Positions 34,086 through 41,564 of a stretch of DNA of 64,000 nt are shown here, piece after piece. How positions within the stretch are numbered: the first letter of the stretch is position 1; the number at the start of each line of letters is the position of its first letter. The translations under genes were made by a program, and so were the position numbers. The notes under the pieces are model-generated. The model was given only the letters and a program-made list of their open reading frames with translations, ran no database searches and was not told the DNA's origin. This DNA comes from Syntrophobotulus glycolicus DSM 8271 (GTDB lineage: Bacteria; Bacillota; Desulfitobacteriia; Desulfitobacteriales; Syntrophobotulaceae). The stretch is from contig NC_015172.1 in the NCBI RefSeq assembly GCF_000190635.1, positions 1,798,001 to 1,862,000 on the forward strand, written 5' to 3'.

Positions 34086-34128
34086 AGACGACACCCCTTA
34101 ATATCTCATTTACCTGAATAACAAATCA

Positions 34129-34165
34129 GGATGATGATCTGATCTATAGGCTCAGATCATCATCC
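34129..34165. repeat. 14-bp hairpin upstream of the UbiD gene
   Basis: GGATGATGATCTGA (34129-34142) and its exact complement (34152-34165) enclose a 9-nt loop. On the minus strand it lies between the nitroreductase stop and the UbiD start. No T run follows, so it is either a leader hairpin of the UbiD mRNA or a weak terminator. Confidence 0.55.
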
Positions 34166-34224
34166 ATCTATAAGTATATACAATAATTTAAGATTAAAAA
34201 GGAAAACTTTTTGCCTCTTTGACT

Positions 34225-34773
34225 TTATTTGATATAATGAACAACATTCATTTTCCTTTTAGGCGCCTGCTGATGCTCAAGCACTTTGTAGCCAAATACC
34301 GCACCGTAATAAGGCTCATAGCCTTCAGGGATCTTTAGGGCTTTGACCTCTTCCCGGGCAAAGTAAAATCTGAGCAGACCGAGCCAAACTGACCCTATAT
34401 TTAAGCTTTCTGCGGCGATAAGCATATTTTGAATAGCCGCGGCACAATCCGCCGGCCAGGCCAGGGCATCTTTCCTCCCGGATACGACGATCAAGGTCGG
34501 AGCACCATAAGTTACCTTGAAATCAGTTTTGGATGCCATCTTTTGAATCCAGTCCACCTCGGATTCAAGCATTGACTCTCTGGTTTTCAGGTTAATATCC
34601 TGTAGCAATTCTTTATTCTGGATAACCGTGAAATGCCATGGCTGCTGATTATGAGCCGAGGGAGCAAATATTCCTGCTTCAATGATCGTATTCAAGATAT
34701 CTTCATTGATTTGCTCCGGTTTGTATTTGCGAACGCTTCTCCTGTTTTTGATCGCCTTTACAACTTCATTCAT
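34225..34773 (-). CDS. Nitroreductase family FMN oxidoreductase
   Basis: A 182-residue NAD(P)H/FMN oxidoreductase of the nitroreductase fold. AIKNRRSVRKY gives the N-terminal FMN-phosphate contacts, PSAHNQQPWHF the second flavin loop, and LIAAESLNIGSVWLG the third. The family reduces nitro groups, quinones or flavins; specific substrate not deducible. Start chosen at ATG 34773 with GGAG upstream; the frame continues 10 codons further. It precedes the UbiD gene on the same strand by about 140 nt. Confidence 0.9.
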   Translation of the reverse strand: MNEVVKAIKNRRSVRKYKPEQINEDILNTIIEAGIFAPSAHNQQPWHFTVIQNKELLQDINLKTRESMLESEVDWIQKMASKTDFKVTYGAPTLIVVSGRKDALAWPADCAAAIQNMLIAAESLNIGSVWLGLLRFYFAREEVKALKIPEGYEPYYGAVFGYKVLEHQQAPKRKMNVVHYIK

Positions 34774-34879
34774 CAGACCTTCTCCTGACTTTATAAATTC
34801 CAAAAGTATTGAGTACCGTATTGAAAAATTTATGAGTATGGGGAGTTGCTGTAATCAAATCAAATCGGTCTATGAATTA

Positions 34880-35665
34880 TTAGTGTTCAATTCTTTTCTC
34901 CATCAGCCAGGAAGTACCCATCAGCAATCCGATAAACATCAGAATATCAAAAAATAATGAACTTAAAGAATAATTTATTCCCAAAATATGATAGGTATGA
35001 ATCGGTATCTTCTCCATTTGCAAACCGATATTCCCAATAATGACAACAGAAAGAATAAATACCCCTATACCAATTGGTACCGCGAATCTTTTCTTGTGGG
35101 AAAATGATTTTGAGGTTGCGATACAAAAGAAAAACAACATATAAATCTCCAGGATCAAAAAGGTCAGATAGCCTACAGCGACAATACTTTTGAATTGATT
35201 AAGGGAAAGATGATTTAAAATCAAATTAATAACAGACTGATTGAAATTACCGATAATGAAGACTGCAGCGAAAATACTGAATCCGACCAACGTCAGACAA
35301 ACAATTGCGGCGCAAATCGTGGCAATCAATTTGGAGAGGATCTTTTTCCATGATATGATCGGAATCATCAGTTCAAGCACCGACTGTTTCCCCGAAAGGT
35401 CTCGTTCAAAACGATAGATACTTTCGAAAAACGGATACATACTCAAAATTAATGTGGCAGTGAAAAACAGTATAACTGAGCAGACAAATAAAAACGAGAG
35501 TTGCTGTCCGCTATTTTGATTGATTATCTCCGACAAATTGTTATTCCATAAGTAGAGCTTCATGAGCAAGATCAATACAAATGCTAAGAATAGATAGCCG
35601 ATAAGGAAATATCTTGAGGCTTTCCATTTTTTCAATAATTCATATTTTGTGAGTTTTATCAGCAT
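34880..35665 (-). CDS. ABC-2 type transporter permease
   Basis: A 261-residue membrane protein with about six hydrophobic helices, starting LIKLTKYELLKKWKASRYFL, typical of ABC-2 permeases of the YtrC/NatB kind. A short basic cluster and amphipathic N-terminus precede the first helix. The start at 35665 has GGGAGG and overlaps the ATPase stop by 7 nt. It forms a GntR-ATPase-permease unit; the transported substrate is unknown, but ytr-like systems respond to cell-wall-acting agents. Confidence 0.85.
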   Translation of the reverse strand: MLIKLTKYELLKKWKASRYFLIGYLFLAFVLILLMKLYLWNNNLSEIINQNSGQQLSFLFVCSVILFFTATLILSMYPFFESIYRFERDLSGKQSVLELMIPIISWKKILSKLIATICAAIVCLTLVGFSIFAAVFIIGNFNQSVINLILNHLSLNQFKSIVAVGYLTFLILEIYMLFFFCIATSKSFSHKKRFAVPIGIGVFILSVVIIGNIGLQMEKIPIHTYHILGINYSLSSLFFDILMFIGLLMGTSWLMEKRIEH

Positions 35666-36354
35666 ACAAAGACCTCCCTGTAAACCTCGTCAAGAGTCAT
35701 GTTTTTTTCGTTTCTGATATCTTCAGTCACTCCCGAGAATTCTATTTTTCCTTCTTTAAGAAAATACGCCTCGTCCAGAATGCCCTCGATTTCATTGATC
35801 AAATGACTGGTAATCAGAATCGCGTTCTCGGGATGGAATCCTTTCAGGATAGCGCCCAAAATTTGTTCCCTGGCAACCGGGTCTACTCCGTTTAACGGCT
35901 CATCAAGGATGGTAAGCCGGGCGTCTCTGGCCAGGGTTAAAGCCAGAGCAAGTTTCTCCTTCATTCCTTTGGATAACTCTTTTACTCTCATTTTTTGGTC
36001 TAAATTCATAAAATTCAAGATCTCATCAAATTTGTTCTCATTAAAATCCATGAAAAAATCAGAATAGACCTTCTTGGCTTCACTGATTTTCATCCAGGCA
36101 TATAGAAAATCACTGTCTGGAAGATAAGCAACAATTTCCTTGGTCCCCTGCCCAATTATCCTGTTGCAGATTTTTATCTTCCCTGTCGAGGGTCTGATTA
36201 GTCCGGCTATGATTTTTAAAAAAGTTGTTTTTCCGCTTCCGTTCGGGCCCAGAAGTCCAACGATCTTTCCCTGTTCAATGTTTAGATTGATTTCTTCCAA
36301 GGCCTGCTTTTTAAAATATTTTTTGCCGACAGATTCAGCAATCAGTATCTCCAT
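35659..36354 (-). CDS. ABC transporter ATP-binding protein (ABC-2 exporter, YtrB-like)
   Basis: A 231-residue ABC ATPase. Walker A is LLGPNGSGKTTFLKIIAGL, the signature VKELSKGMKEKLALAL (an LSKG variant frequent in this ABC-2 subgroup), Walker B RLTILDEPLNGVDP and the H-loop ITSH. Start chosen at ATG 36354, 7 nt after GGAGG. It overlaps the permease and lies 2 nt after the GntR gene, so all three are cotranscribed. Confidence 0.92.
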   Translation of the reverse strand: MEILIAESVGKKYFKKQALEEINLNIEQGKIVGLLGPNGSGKTTFLKIIAGLIRPSTGKIKICNRIIGQGTKEIVAYLPDSDFLYAWMKISEAKKVYSDFFMDFNENKFDEILNFMNLDQKMRVKELSKGMKEKLALALTLARDARLTILDEPLNGVDPVAREQILGAILKGFHPENAILITSHLINEIEGILDEAYFLKEGKIEFSGVTEDIRNEKNMTLDEVYREVFVC

Positions 36355-36356
36355 CT

Positions 36357-36716
36357 TTAATCCTCCCAAGCTTTGTTCAGGTATTCAACGATCTCTTCTT
36401 TACGCATCCCCAGTTCTTTCATTTCAGCCGCAAATCTTCTGGCATATTTTTGAGCCAGTGTATCTTTCAGTTTCTCCAAAATTTCTTTTCCTTCAACGAT
36501 AAAAGTACCAACCCCCCTTTGGGAGTAAGTGATCCCTTCTCTTTCCAGCTCCAGAAAAACGCGCTGAATCGTATTTGGATTGACCTTTAAGCTTTCAGAG
36601 TACTCTCGGACAGACATCATTTTGTCTCCGCCTTTGAGCCTTCCGGAAACGATGTCCGCTTTGATCTTTTGCATGATTTGCAGATATATTGGTGTGCTTT
36701 CTCTAAAAACAATCAC
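36357..36716 (-). CDS. GntR family (YtrA subfamily) transcriptional regulator
   Basis: A 119-residue repressor with the GntR winged helix (FRESTPIYLQIMQKIKADIV, YSESLKVNPNTIQRVFLELE) and only a short C-terminal helical tail, the mark of the YtrA subfamily. The recognition helix is VNPNTIQRVFLELE. YtrA-type repressors control an adjacent ABC exporter, as here. The start is GTG 36716, 10 nt after GGAG. Its operator is likely the large palindrome at 36745-36780 overlapping its own promoter. Confidence 0.93.
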   Translation of the reverse strand: MIVFRESTPIYLQIMQKIKADIVSGRLKGGDKMMSVREYSESLKVNPNTIQRVFLELEREGITYSQRGVGTFIVEGKEILEKLKDTLAQKYARRFAAEMKELGMRKEEIVEYLNKAWED

Positions 36717-36744
36717 ATAATGACATCTCCAATCTCTTTAAATG

Positions 36745-36790
36745 CGTTTTAGTGTACTATTATCATAGTACACTAAAACGTGTAAGTCAA
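36745..36790 (-). promoter_or_regulatory. Promoter and palindromic operator of the GntR-ABC operon
   Basis: On the minus strand TTGACT (36785-36790), 17 nt and TATGAT (36762-36767) form a promoter. A 14-bp perfect inverted repeat, arms CGTTTTAGTGTACT and complement with an 8-nt centre (36745-36780), covers the spacer and the -10 box. This is the expected site for the GntR repressor. Confidence 0.85.
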
Positions 36791-36820
36791 TTCCTTTGAT
36801 TACGCAAATTTTTTTTTATT

Positions 36821-36849
36821 ATGACACATCCCGCCATTTGTATTATAAT
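36821..36849 (+). promoter_or_regulatory. Promoter of the small membrane-protein gene
   Basis: ATGACA (36821-36826), 17 nt, TATAAT (36844-36849) on the plus strand, 47 nt before the start codon of the next gene and divergent from the GntR promoter. Confidence 0.7.
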
Positions 36850-36896
36850 GTTCATATTCTATCCAGCGAGAAAAATACCAGCAAGGAGAGATCCAC

Positions 36897-37316
36897 ATGC
36901 CAATCAAACTCAATAACAAACTGCTGTTGATCTGTCTGCTCCTGTGCTCCTTGCTTTTCACAGGCAATTTTGGTCTTTTTACGTCCCCCGGATACTTTGA
37001 TGCAATTACCTTTGATACAGTTGCTCTTGATCCGTTCTCTTTCTCCGGAGAAAGCAGCCATTCAATAAATGACAAAATGAATAGCGGTTATTTTGGTTAT
37101 CTGTTTTCCACGAATACACTAATCAGCTTTTCCAGCCTTTCAATGAAGCAGCTGCGCTGGCTGGGTGCCAAATCCGGCTGGGGTCTTATTGCGGCATTCA
37201 TTGCCGCTCTAATGGCCTGTTTACTCTATTATTCAAGGCTCTCGGCAGAAACCTATACCATTTTGTGTTCCAGTATACTGGTTATCTTCCTTCATAAAAA
37301 AGACGGGATGAAATGA
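36897..37316 (+). CDS. Small exported or membrane protein of unknown function
   Basis: A 139-residue protein. The N-terminus (basic start then LLLICLLLCSLLFTG, residues 8-22) is a signal peptide or first helix; a second hydrophobic stretch (about 98-113) and a third (about 118-132) follow. The middle, rich in Ser and Phe (FDPFSFSGESS region), would be outside. A perfect AAGGAGAG precedes the ATG and a good promoter lies upstream, so it is probably real. It is divergent from the GntR operon, whose operator ends 41 nt before its promoter. No family recognised. Confidence 0.65.
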   Translation: MPIKLNNKLLLICLLLCSLLFTGNFGLFTSPGYFDAITFDTVALDPFSFSGESSHSINDKMNSGYFGYLFSTNTLISFSSLSMKQLRWLGAKSGWGLIAAFIAALMACLLYYSRLSAETYTILCSSILVIFLHKKDGMK

Positions 37317-37350
37317 CACGATCGGACATGATAAAGGACAGGGACGATTA

Positions 37351-37440
37351 AATGTCTCACGGCGGACAAGTAAAGGCTTGGTCCGCGGCAGTTTATCCGT
37401 CTGGGCCGCCTTACTGAGAACAAAGCGGACAGGACGGTTA
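37351..37440 (+). other. Hairpin-rich leader of secD
   Basis: The 140-nt region before secD contains a bulged stem GCGGAC-AAG/CTT-GTCCGC (37362-37386) and a second, GCGGC/GCCGC (37385-37409), plus a third GC-rich repeat near 37425. No known riboswitch class is recognised. It could be a regulated secDF leader or simply structured DNA. Confidence 0.35.
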
Positions 37441-37456
37441 TTATTGGAGGAATATT

Positions 37457-38716
37457 ATGGATTCTAAACGAGTATTTTTTATCGTCGTTTTATTAACGGC
37501 CGCTTTGTTTTACGTTTCGATCATGGGCCTGCAAATAGGGAGTTTAGAAATTAAAGGCGCAAGCCAGATGCGTTACGGGATAGATATACGCGGTGGAGTT
37601 GAAGCGACCTATGAGCCAAAGGGGCTGGGACGGGCACCGACGGACACTGAGCTGGAAGCGGCCAGAAGCATTATTGAAACCCGTATGGATGCCAAAAACA
37701 TCACTGACCGGGATGTAACAATAGATAAAACCAACGGCAAAATTATTGTCCGGTTTCCCTGGAAATCTGACGAAGCAGATTTTGATCCCCAAAAGTCCGT
37801 ATCTGAGCTTGGTGAAACAGCAAAGTTAACCTTTAGAGAGCCCAGCGGTAAAATTGTCCTGGAAGGTACAGATGTGGTAAAAAGCTCCGCCCAATTGAAT
37901 CAGACGGATGGAAAACCGGTTGTCGTGCTGGAGCTGTCTACGGGTGGGGCTGCCAAATTTTCAGAGGCTACGGCCAAGCTGATTGGTCAGCAGATCTCCA
38001 TCTATATGGATGAAACCCTCATTTCTGCCCCCACTGTACAAACACAGATCACCGGCGGCAATGCGGAGATCACGAACATGGCAAGCCTGGAGTCCGCGTC
38101 CGAGCTTTCCAATAAAATCAATTCCGGTTCCCTGCCCTTTTCACTCGAAGCAAAAAACTGCAACATTATCAGTCCGACACTCGGCAGCAATGCCCTCGCC
38201 GTTATGGTTACGGCAGGTAAGGTGGCCTTTATGCTGGTTTGCTTGTATATGCTCCTGTATTACCGTTTACCCGGTCTGGTTGCCTGTATCGCTTTGACAT
38301 TACAAGTAACCGGCCAGCTCCTGGCATTATCGATCCCGCAGTTTACCCTGACTCTTCCCGGTATTGCCGGTGTGATTCTGTCCATCGGCATGGGGGTGGA
38401 TGCCAATATTATTGTATCTGAACGGGTTAAAGAGGAGCTAAACACAGGCAAAACTGTGCGCAGGGCCATTGAAATAGGCTTTGATAAGGCTTTTTCCTCC
38501 GTTTTTGACGGCAATATTACCGTGATTATCATTGCCATTATCTTGATCATTTTGGGCTCCGGTTCCATGCTTTCTTTTGGTTATACACTTTTATGCGGTG
38601 TAATCATGAACTTTATCGCCGGGGTCACGGCATCACGCCTGATGATCCGCTCGCTTAGCAATTTCAAGGTATTTCGCAAACCGCAGTTGTTTGGAGCAAG
38701 GGGGGTCGCAAAATGA
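37457..38716 (+). CDS. secD: Protein translocase subunit SecD
   Basis: Membrane subunit of SecDF, which uses the proton-motive force to pull exported proteins through SecYEG. One N-terminal helix, a large P1 domain (about residues 35-240; GIDIRGGVEATY, RMDAKNITDRDV), then five helices of the RND-type membrane domain with LYYRLPGLVACIALTLQV, GIAGVILSIGMGVDANIIVSER (the proton-path Asp) and the final helices. At 419 residues it is a short P1 form. It overlaps secF by 4 nt (ATGA). GGAGGAATATT precedes the ATG. yajC is absent nearby. Confidence 0.95.
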   Translation: MDSKRVFFIVVLLTAALFYVSIMGLQIGSLEIKGASQMRYGIDIRGGVEATYEPKGLGRAPTDTELEAARSIIETRMDAKNITDRDVTIDKTNGKIIVRFPWKSDEADFDPQKSVSELGETAKLTFREPSGKIVLEGTDVVKSSAQLNQTDGKPVVVLELSTGGAAKFSEATAKLIGQQISIYMDETLISAPTVQTQITGGNAEITNMASLESASELSNKINSGSLPFSLEAKNCNIISPTLGSNALAVMVTAGKVAFMLVCLYMLLYYRLPGLVACIALTLQVTGQLLALSIPQFTLTLPGIAGVILSIGMGVDANIIVSERVKEELNTGKTVRRAIEIGFDKAFSSVFDGNITVIIIAIILIILGSGSMLSFGYTLLCGVIMNFIAGVTASRLMIRSLSNFKVFRKPQLFGARGVAK

Positions 38717-39639
38717 TCAGATTCTATAAACGCAGGTATATCTACTTTACGATTTCGATTTGTTTCGTTTTATTGGGGATAGTCGCCGCTTTTATCAATG
38801 GAATTCAGCTTGATATCCAGTTTAAAGGAGGGACTATTCTCAAATATACCTATTCCGATACCATTGATGCTGATCAAGCCAATAAATTTGTTGAACAGGC
38901 AGTTGGAAGAACAACAAACTGTCAGTTGCAGTCAAATATGGCGAAGAATGAACAAATCCTTATTGTCAGCCTTGGCAGCAAGGAAGCACTTTCTTCACAG
39001 GAACAGGAAGCTGTCACTTCCGCGCTCACCACGGCATATCCCAATGCCAATCTGGCCTTGTCGGAATCATTGACGGTTGAGCCGTTCATTGGCAAACATT
39101 TCTTTACCAACGGTATGCTTGCCATTGGTCTATCCTTTTTGTTGATTTTGATTTATGTCGGACTGCGGTTCAGAAATATCGGAGGCCTTTCCGCGGGTGT
39201 TATGGCAATCATCGCCTTGTTCCATGACGTATTTATTGTCACGGCGGCTTTTGTCATCTTTAAAATTCCATTAAATGATTCGTTTATCGCAGCAATACTG
39301 ACCATCATCGGTTTTTCCATCAATGATACGATTGTGATTTACGACCGCATCAGGGAAAATGAACGTCTGTTCAGCAAAAAAGTTCCTAAGGAAGAACTGG
39401 TTGACACCAGTATCAACCAGTCAATGATGCGCTCAGTCAATACCAATATTGCCGTCTTTGTCAGCATCACCGTAATTTATATTTTTGCCCAGATTTATGA
39501 TATCGGGTCGATCAGGGACTTTGCGCTGCCCATGATGTTTGGTACGGTTTCCGGCTGCTACTCAACCATTTGTATTGCGGGACCGCTGTGGACCATGTGG
39601 CAGAACCGTAAGAAAACCAGGCTCTCTAAAACGGCATAA
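38713..39639 (+). CDS. secF: Protein translocase subunit SecF
   Basis: Partner of SecD, 308 residues, six membrane helices with a short periplasmic P4 domain. Signatures are IQLDIQFKGGTIL after the first helix, LRFRNIGGLSAGVMAIIALFHDV, and GFSINDTIVIYDRIREN, which carries the conserved Asp-Asn motif. A GGGG-type ribosome binding site lies within secD. The final segment ends MWQNRKKTR. Cotranscribed with secD and followed by a terminator. Confidence 0.95.
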   Translation: MIRFYKRRYIYFTISICFVLLGIVAAFINGIQLDIQFKGGTILKYTYSDTIDADQANKFVEQAVGRTTNCQLQSNMAKNEQILIVSLGSKEALSSQEQEAVTSALTTAYPNANLALSESLTVEPFIGKHFFTNGMLAIGLSFLLILIYVGLRFRNIGGLSAGVMAIIALFHDVFIVTAAFVIFKIPLNDSFIAAILTIIGFSINDTIVIYDRIRENERLFSKKVPKEELVDTSINQSMMRSVNTNIAVFVSITVIYIFAQIYDIGSIRDFALPMMFGTVSGCYSTICIAGPLWTMWQNRKKTRLSKTA

Positions 39640-39650
39640 ACTGAAAATAA

Positions 39651-39712
39651 ATGCTCCCCTTGCGTACCAGCTCATATAGCTGGCTACTCAAGGGGAGCAT
39701 TTTTATTCTTTT
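39651..39712. terminator. Intrinsic terminator after secF, usable on both strands
   Basis: A 12-bp stem ATGCTCCCCTTG/CAAGGGGAGCAT with an inner CCAGCTC...TAGCTGG hairpin (39651-39700), followed by TTTTTATTCTTTT on plus and TTTATTTT on minus. It separates secF from the convergent exporter operon. Confidence 0.9.
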
Positions 39713-39827
39713 GGCGTCCAGGAGGTTTCATGAATCGTCTAAGTTCCGTAACATAGACAACATCATCTTCTTTTTCACATTAAGGAATCAAAGATAAAAT
39801 GATCTGGTTTTCTTGAAGGATCACATA

Positions 39828-41564
39828 TTATCGGATAGACCAACTACTGATTTTCTGCGATTTTTTCCACAGATCGATATACAGCCCATCCGAATTTAGC
39901 AAATCCTGGTGGCTGCCTATCTGATGGATCTTCCCATCGATTCCCAGTACGATGATTTGATGAGCGTTCTTGATGGCAGCCAGCTTGTGGGCGACTACAA
40001 ATACCGTTTTTTCCCGTACAAGTGCATTGATTGCCTGTTGGATCAGTTTTTCATTTTCAGGGTCTATATTTGCTGTCACTTCATCCAACAGAACAATAGG
40101 GGCATCTTTAAGCAAAGACCTTGCAATGGCAATACGCTGCCGTTCACCGCCGGACAAGGTGCTTCCCGCTTCGCCAATAACCGTATCATATCCATTCTTT
40201 AAGCGTACAATAAATTCGTGACAATGGGCTTTCTGCGCAGCCGCTATTACTTCCTGATGTGTGGTGTGAGGATTGCCGAAACGGATATTGCTTTCGATCG
40301 TATCGTGGAACAGATAGGCCTTCTGAAATACCACGCTGATATTCTCCAGCACCCGGTTGCATTTCATGTTCCTGACGTCAACTCCACCAATTTCAATACT
40401 GCCTTGGCCTACGTCCCAGAATCGTGCAATTAAATTGAGCATAGTACTCTTTCCGCTTCCTGACGGGCCCACGATGGCCGTCATCGTATGCTCCGGGGCA
40501 TGAAAGCTTACATCGGATAAAACTTGCTTTTGGCCATAAGCAAAAGACACATTTTTGAAAACGATATCAAAGCTGGTCAGTCGGATGTCCTCTCCGTCCT
40601 CATCCATAAGAGGATAATCCATAATGCCCTCCATCCTGTCCAGGCAGGCATTCATCAAGCGGAGAATCCCGGAGGACAGGCCGATAAGCTCCATTGGAGC
40701 ATAAAAAGTGAAAAGCATGACCACAAAGAGAAGCATCGATGACAGCGTCATACTGGCTCCGATATAGAAAAATACCACAGTTCCCAGAATCAGGGCGGTA
40801 CCTAGATGAAAACAACACAAATATAGCCCGATGAGCGGTGCAACCTTCATTTCGAAGTCATAGGATACTACTTCCAGCCTTTTCAGGACACGCTCCAAGC
40901 GGGAGCCTTGTTTACCCGCAAGTCGAAAGGCCTTAATGACATGAATGCCCTGCAAATATTCCAGCATAACCGAAGAAGTTTCGGCATGAGCCTGCTGCCG
41001 CATGGCTGAATTCTTACTATACATCTTCTGTATGGCTTTAGCCGGCAGCCACGCGGCAGGATAAAAGATGGATGCCATAAGCGCAACATGCCAATCAATA
41101 AAGAACAAAAAGACTGTGATCAGAATCGCGCTTACAAAGCCGCTAATCATTTTTGAAAGGAAATTGATCGATGTATTTTCAATAAAAACCAGGTCAGCAT
41201 TTAAAACGGAGGATATGTTACCCGCATCCGTGTCACTGTAAAAGCCCATCGAAAGATGCAGGAGCTTTTCGCCCAACCTTAATCTTTTGTCGCTGATCAT
41301 TTCATATCCCACGCCGCTTTGAAAGATATATTCCAACAGCTTGAACAAATACCGCAGTAACGCCGCTCCGGAAAGGAATAGAAACAGGTAAGCGATCCGT
41401 GCAGTGTCAATCGTCCCTTCCGTAATCCATTTAAGCGCCAGATAAACGGCGAACAAGGATGAGGATGCCATCGTGCTTTCCAAAAAGCTCATCACAAAAG
41501 ATAAAATCAGCCTTCCTCTGTATTTACCTGAAATCCGCAGGATTCTGCCGATAATGTTCAGCAT
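39828..41564 (-). CDS. ABC exporter-fold half-transporter, second of a heterodimeric pair
   Basis: A 578-residue fused membrane domain (six helices, residues 1-310) and ATPase. ATPase motifs are intact: VGPSGSGKSTMLNLIARFW, STLSGGERQRIAIARSLL, IVLLDEVTANIDPE and VVAHKLAAI. With the preceding gene it forms a heterodimer. This type includes drug exporters but also YbtP/YbtQ and IrtA/IrtB, which import siderophores. It is the last gene of the AraC-controlled operon with a nickel/peptide-type importer, favouring a chelate-related role; direction is inference. Start ATG 41564 with GGGGAGG, 7 nt overlap with the previous gene. Confidence 0.9.
   Translation of the reverse strand: MLNIIGRILRISGKYRGRLILSFVMSFLESTMASSSLFAVYLALKWITEGTIDTARIAYLFLFLSGAALLRYLFKLLEYIFQSGVGYEMISDKRLRLGEKLLHLSMGFYSDTDAGNISSVLNADLVFIENTSINFLSKMISGFVSAILITVFLFFIDWHVALMASIFYPAAWLPAKAIQKMYSKNSAMRQQAHAETSSVMLEYLQGIHVIKAFRLAGKQGSRLERVLKRLEVVSYDFEMKVAPLIGLYLCCFHLGTALILGTVVFFYIGASMTLSSMLLFVVMLFTFYAPMELIGLSSGILRLMNACLDRMEGIMDYPLMDEDGEDIRLTSFDIVFKNVSFAYGQKQVLSDVSFHAPEHTMTAIVGPSGSGKSTMLNLIARFWDVGQGSIEIGGVDVRNMKCNRVLENISVVFQKAYLFHDTIESNIRFGNPHTTHQEVIAAAQKAHCHEFIVRLKNGYDTVIGEAGSTLSGGERQRIAIARSLLKDAPIVLLDEVTANIDPENEKLIQQAINALVREKTVFVVAHKLAAIKNAHQIIVLGIDGKIHQIGSHQDLLNSDGLYIDLWKKSQKISSWSIR

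Noticed and set aside
37351-37440. A known riboswitch class before secD
   Set aside because: No conserved core of FMN, c-di-GMP, cobalamin, SAM, T-box or lysine elements was found; only generic stems are seen.
39730-39756. An 8-codon frame (ATG to TAG) after a perfect AGGAGG, downstream of the secF terminator
   Set aside because: Too short to support as a gene and no sign of a longer broken frame after it. It may be a chance ribosome-binding sequence or a gene remnant.
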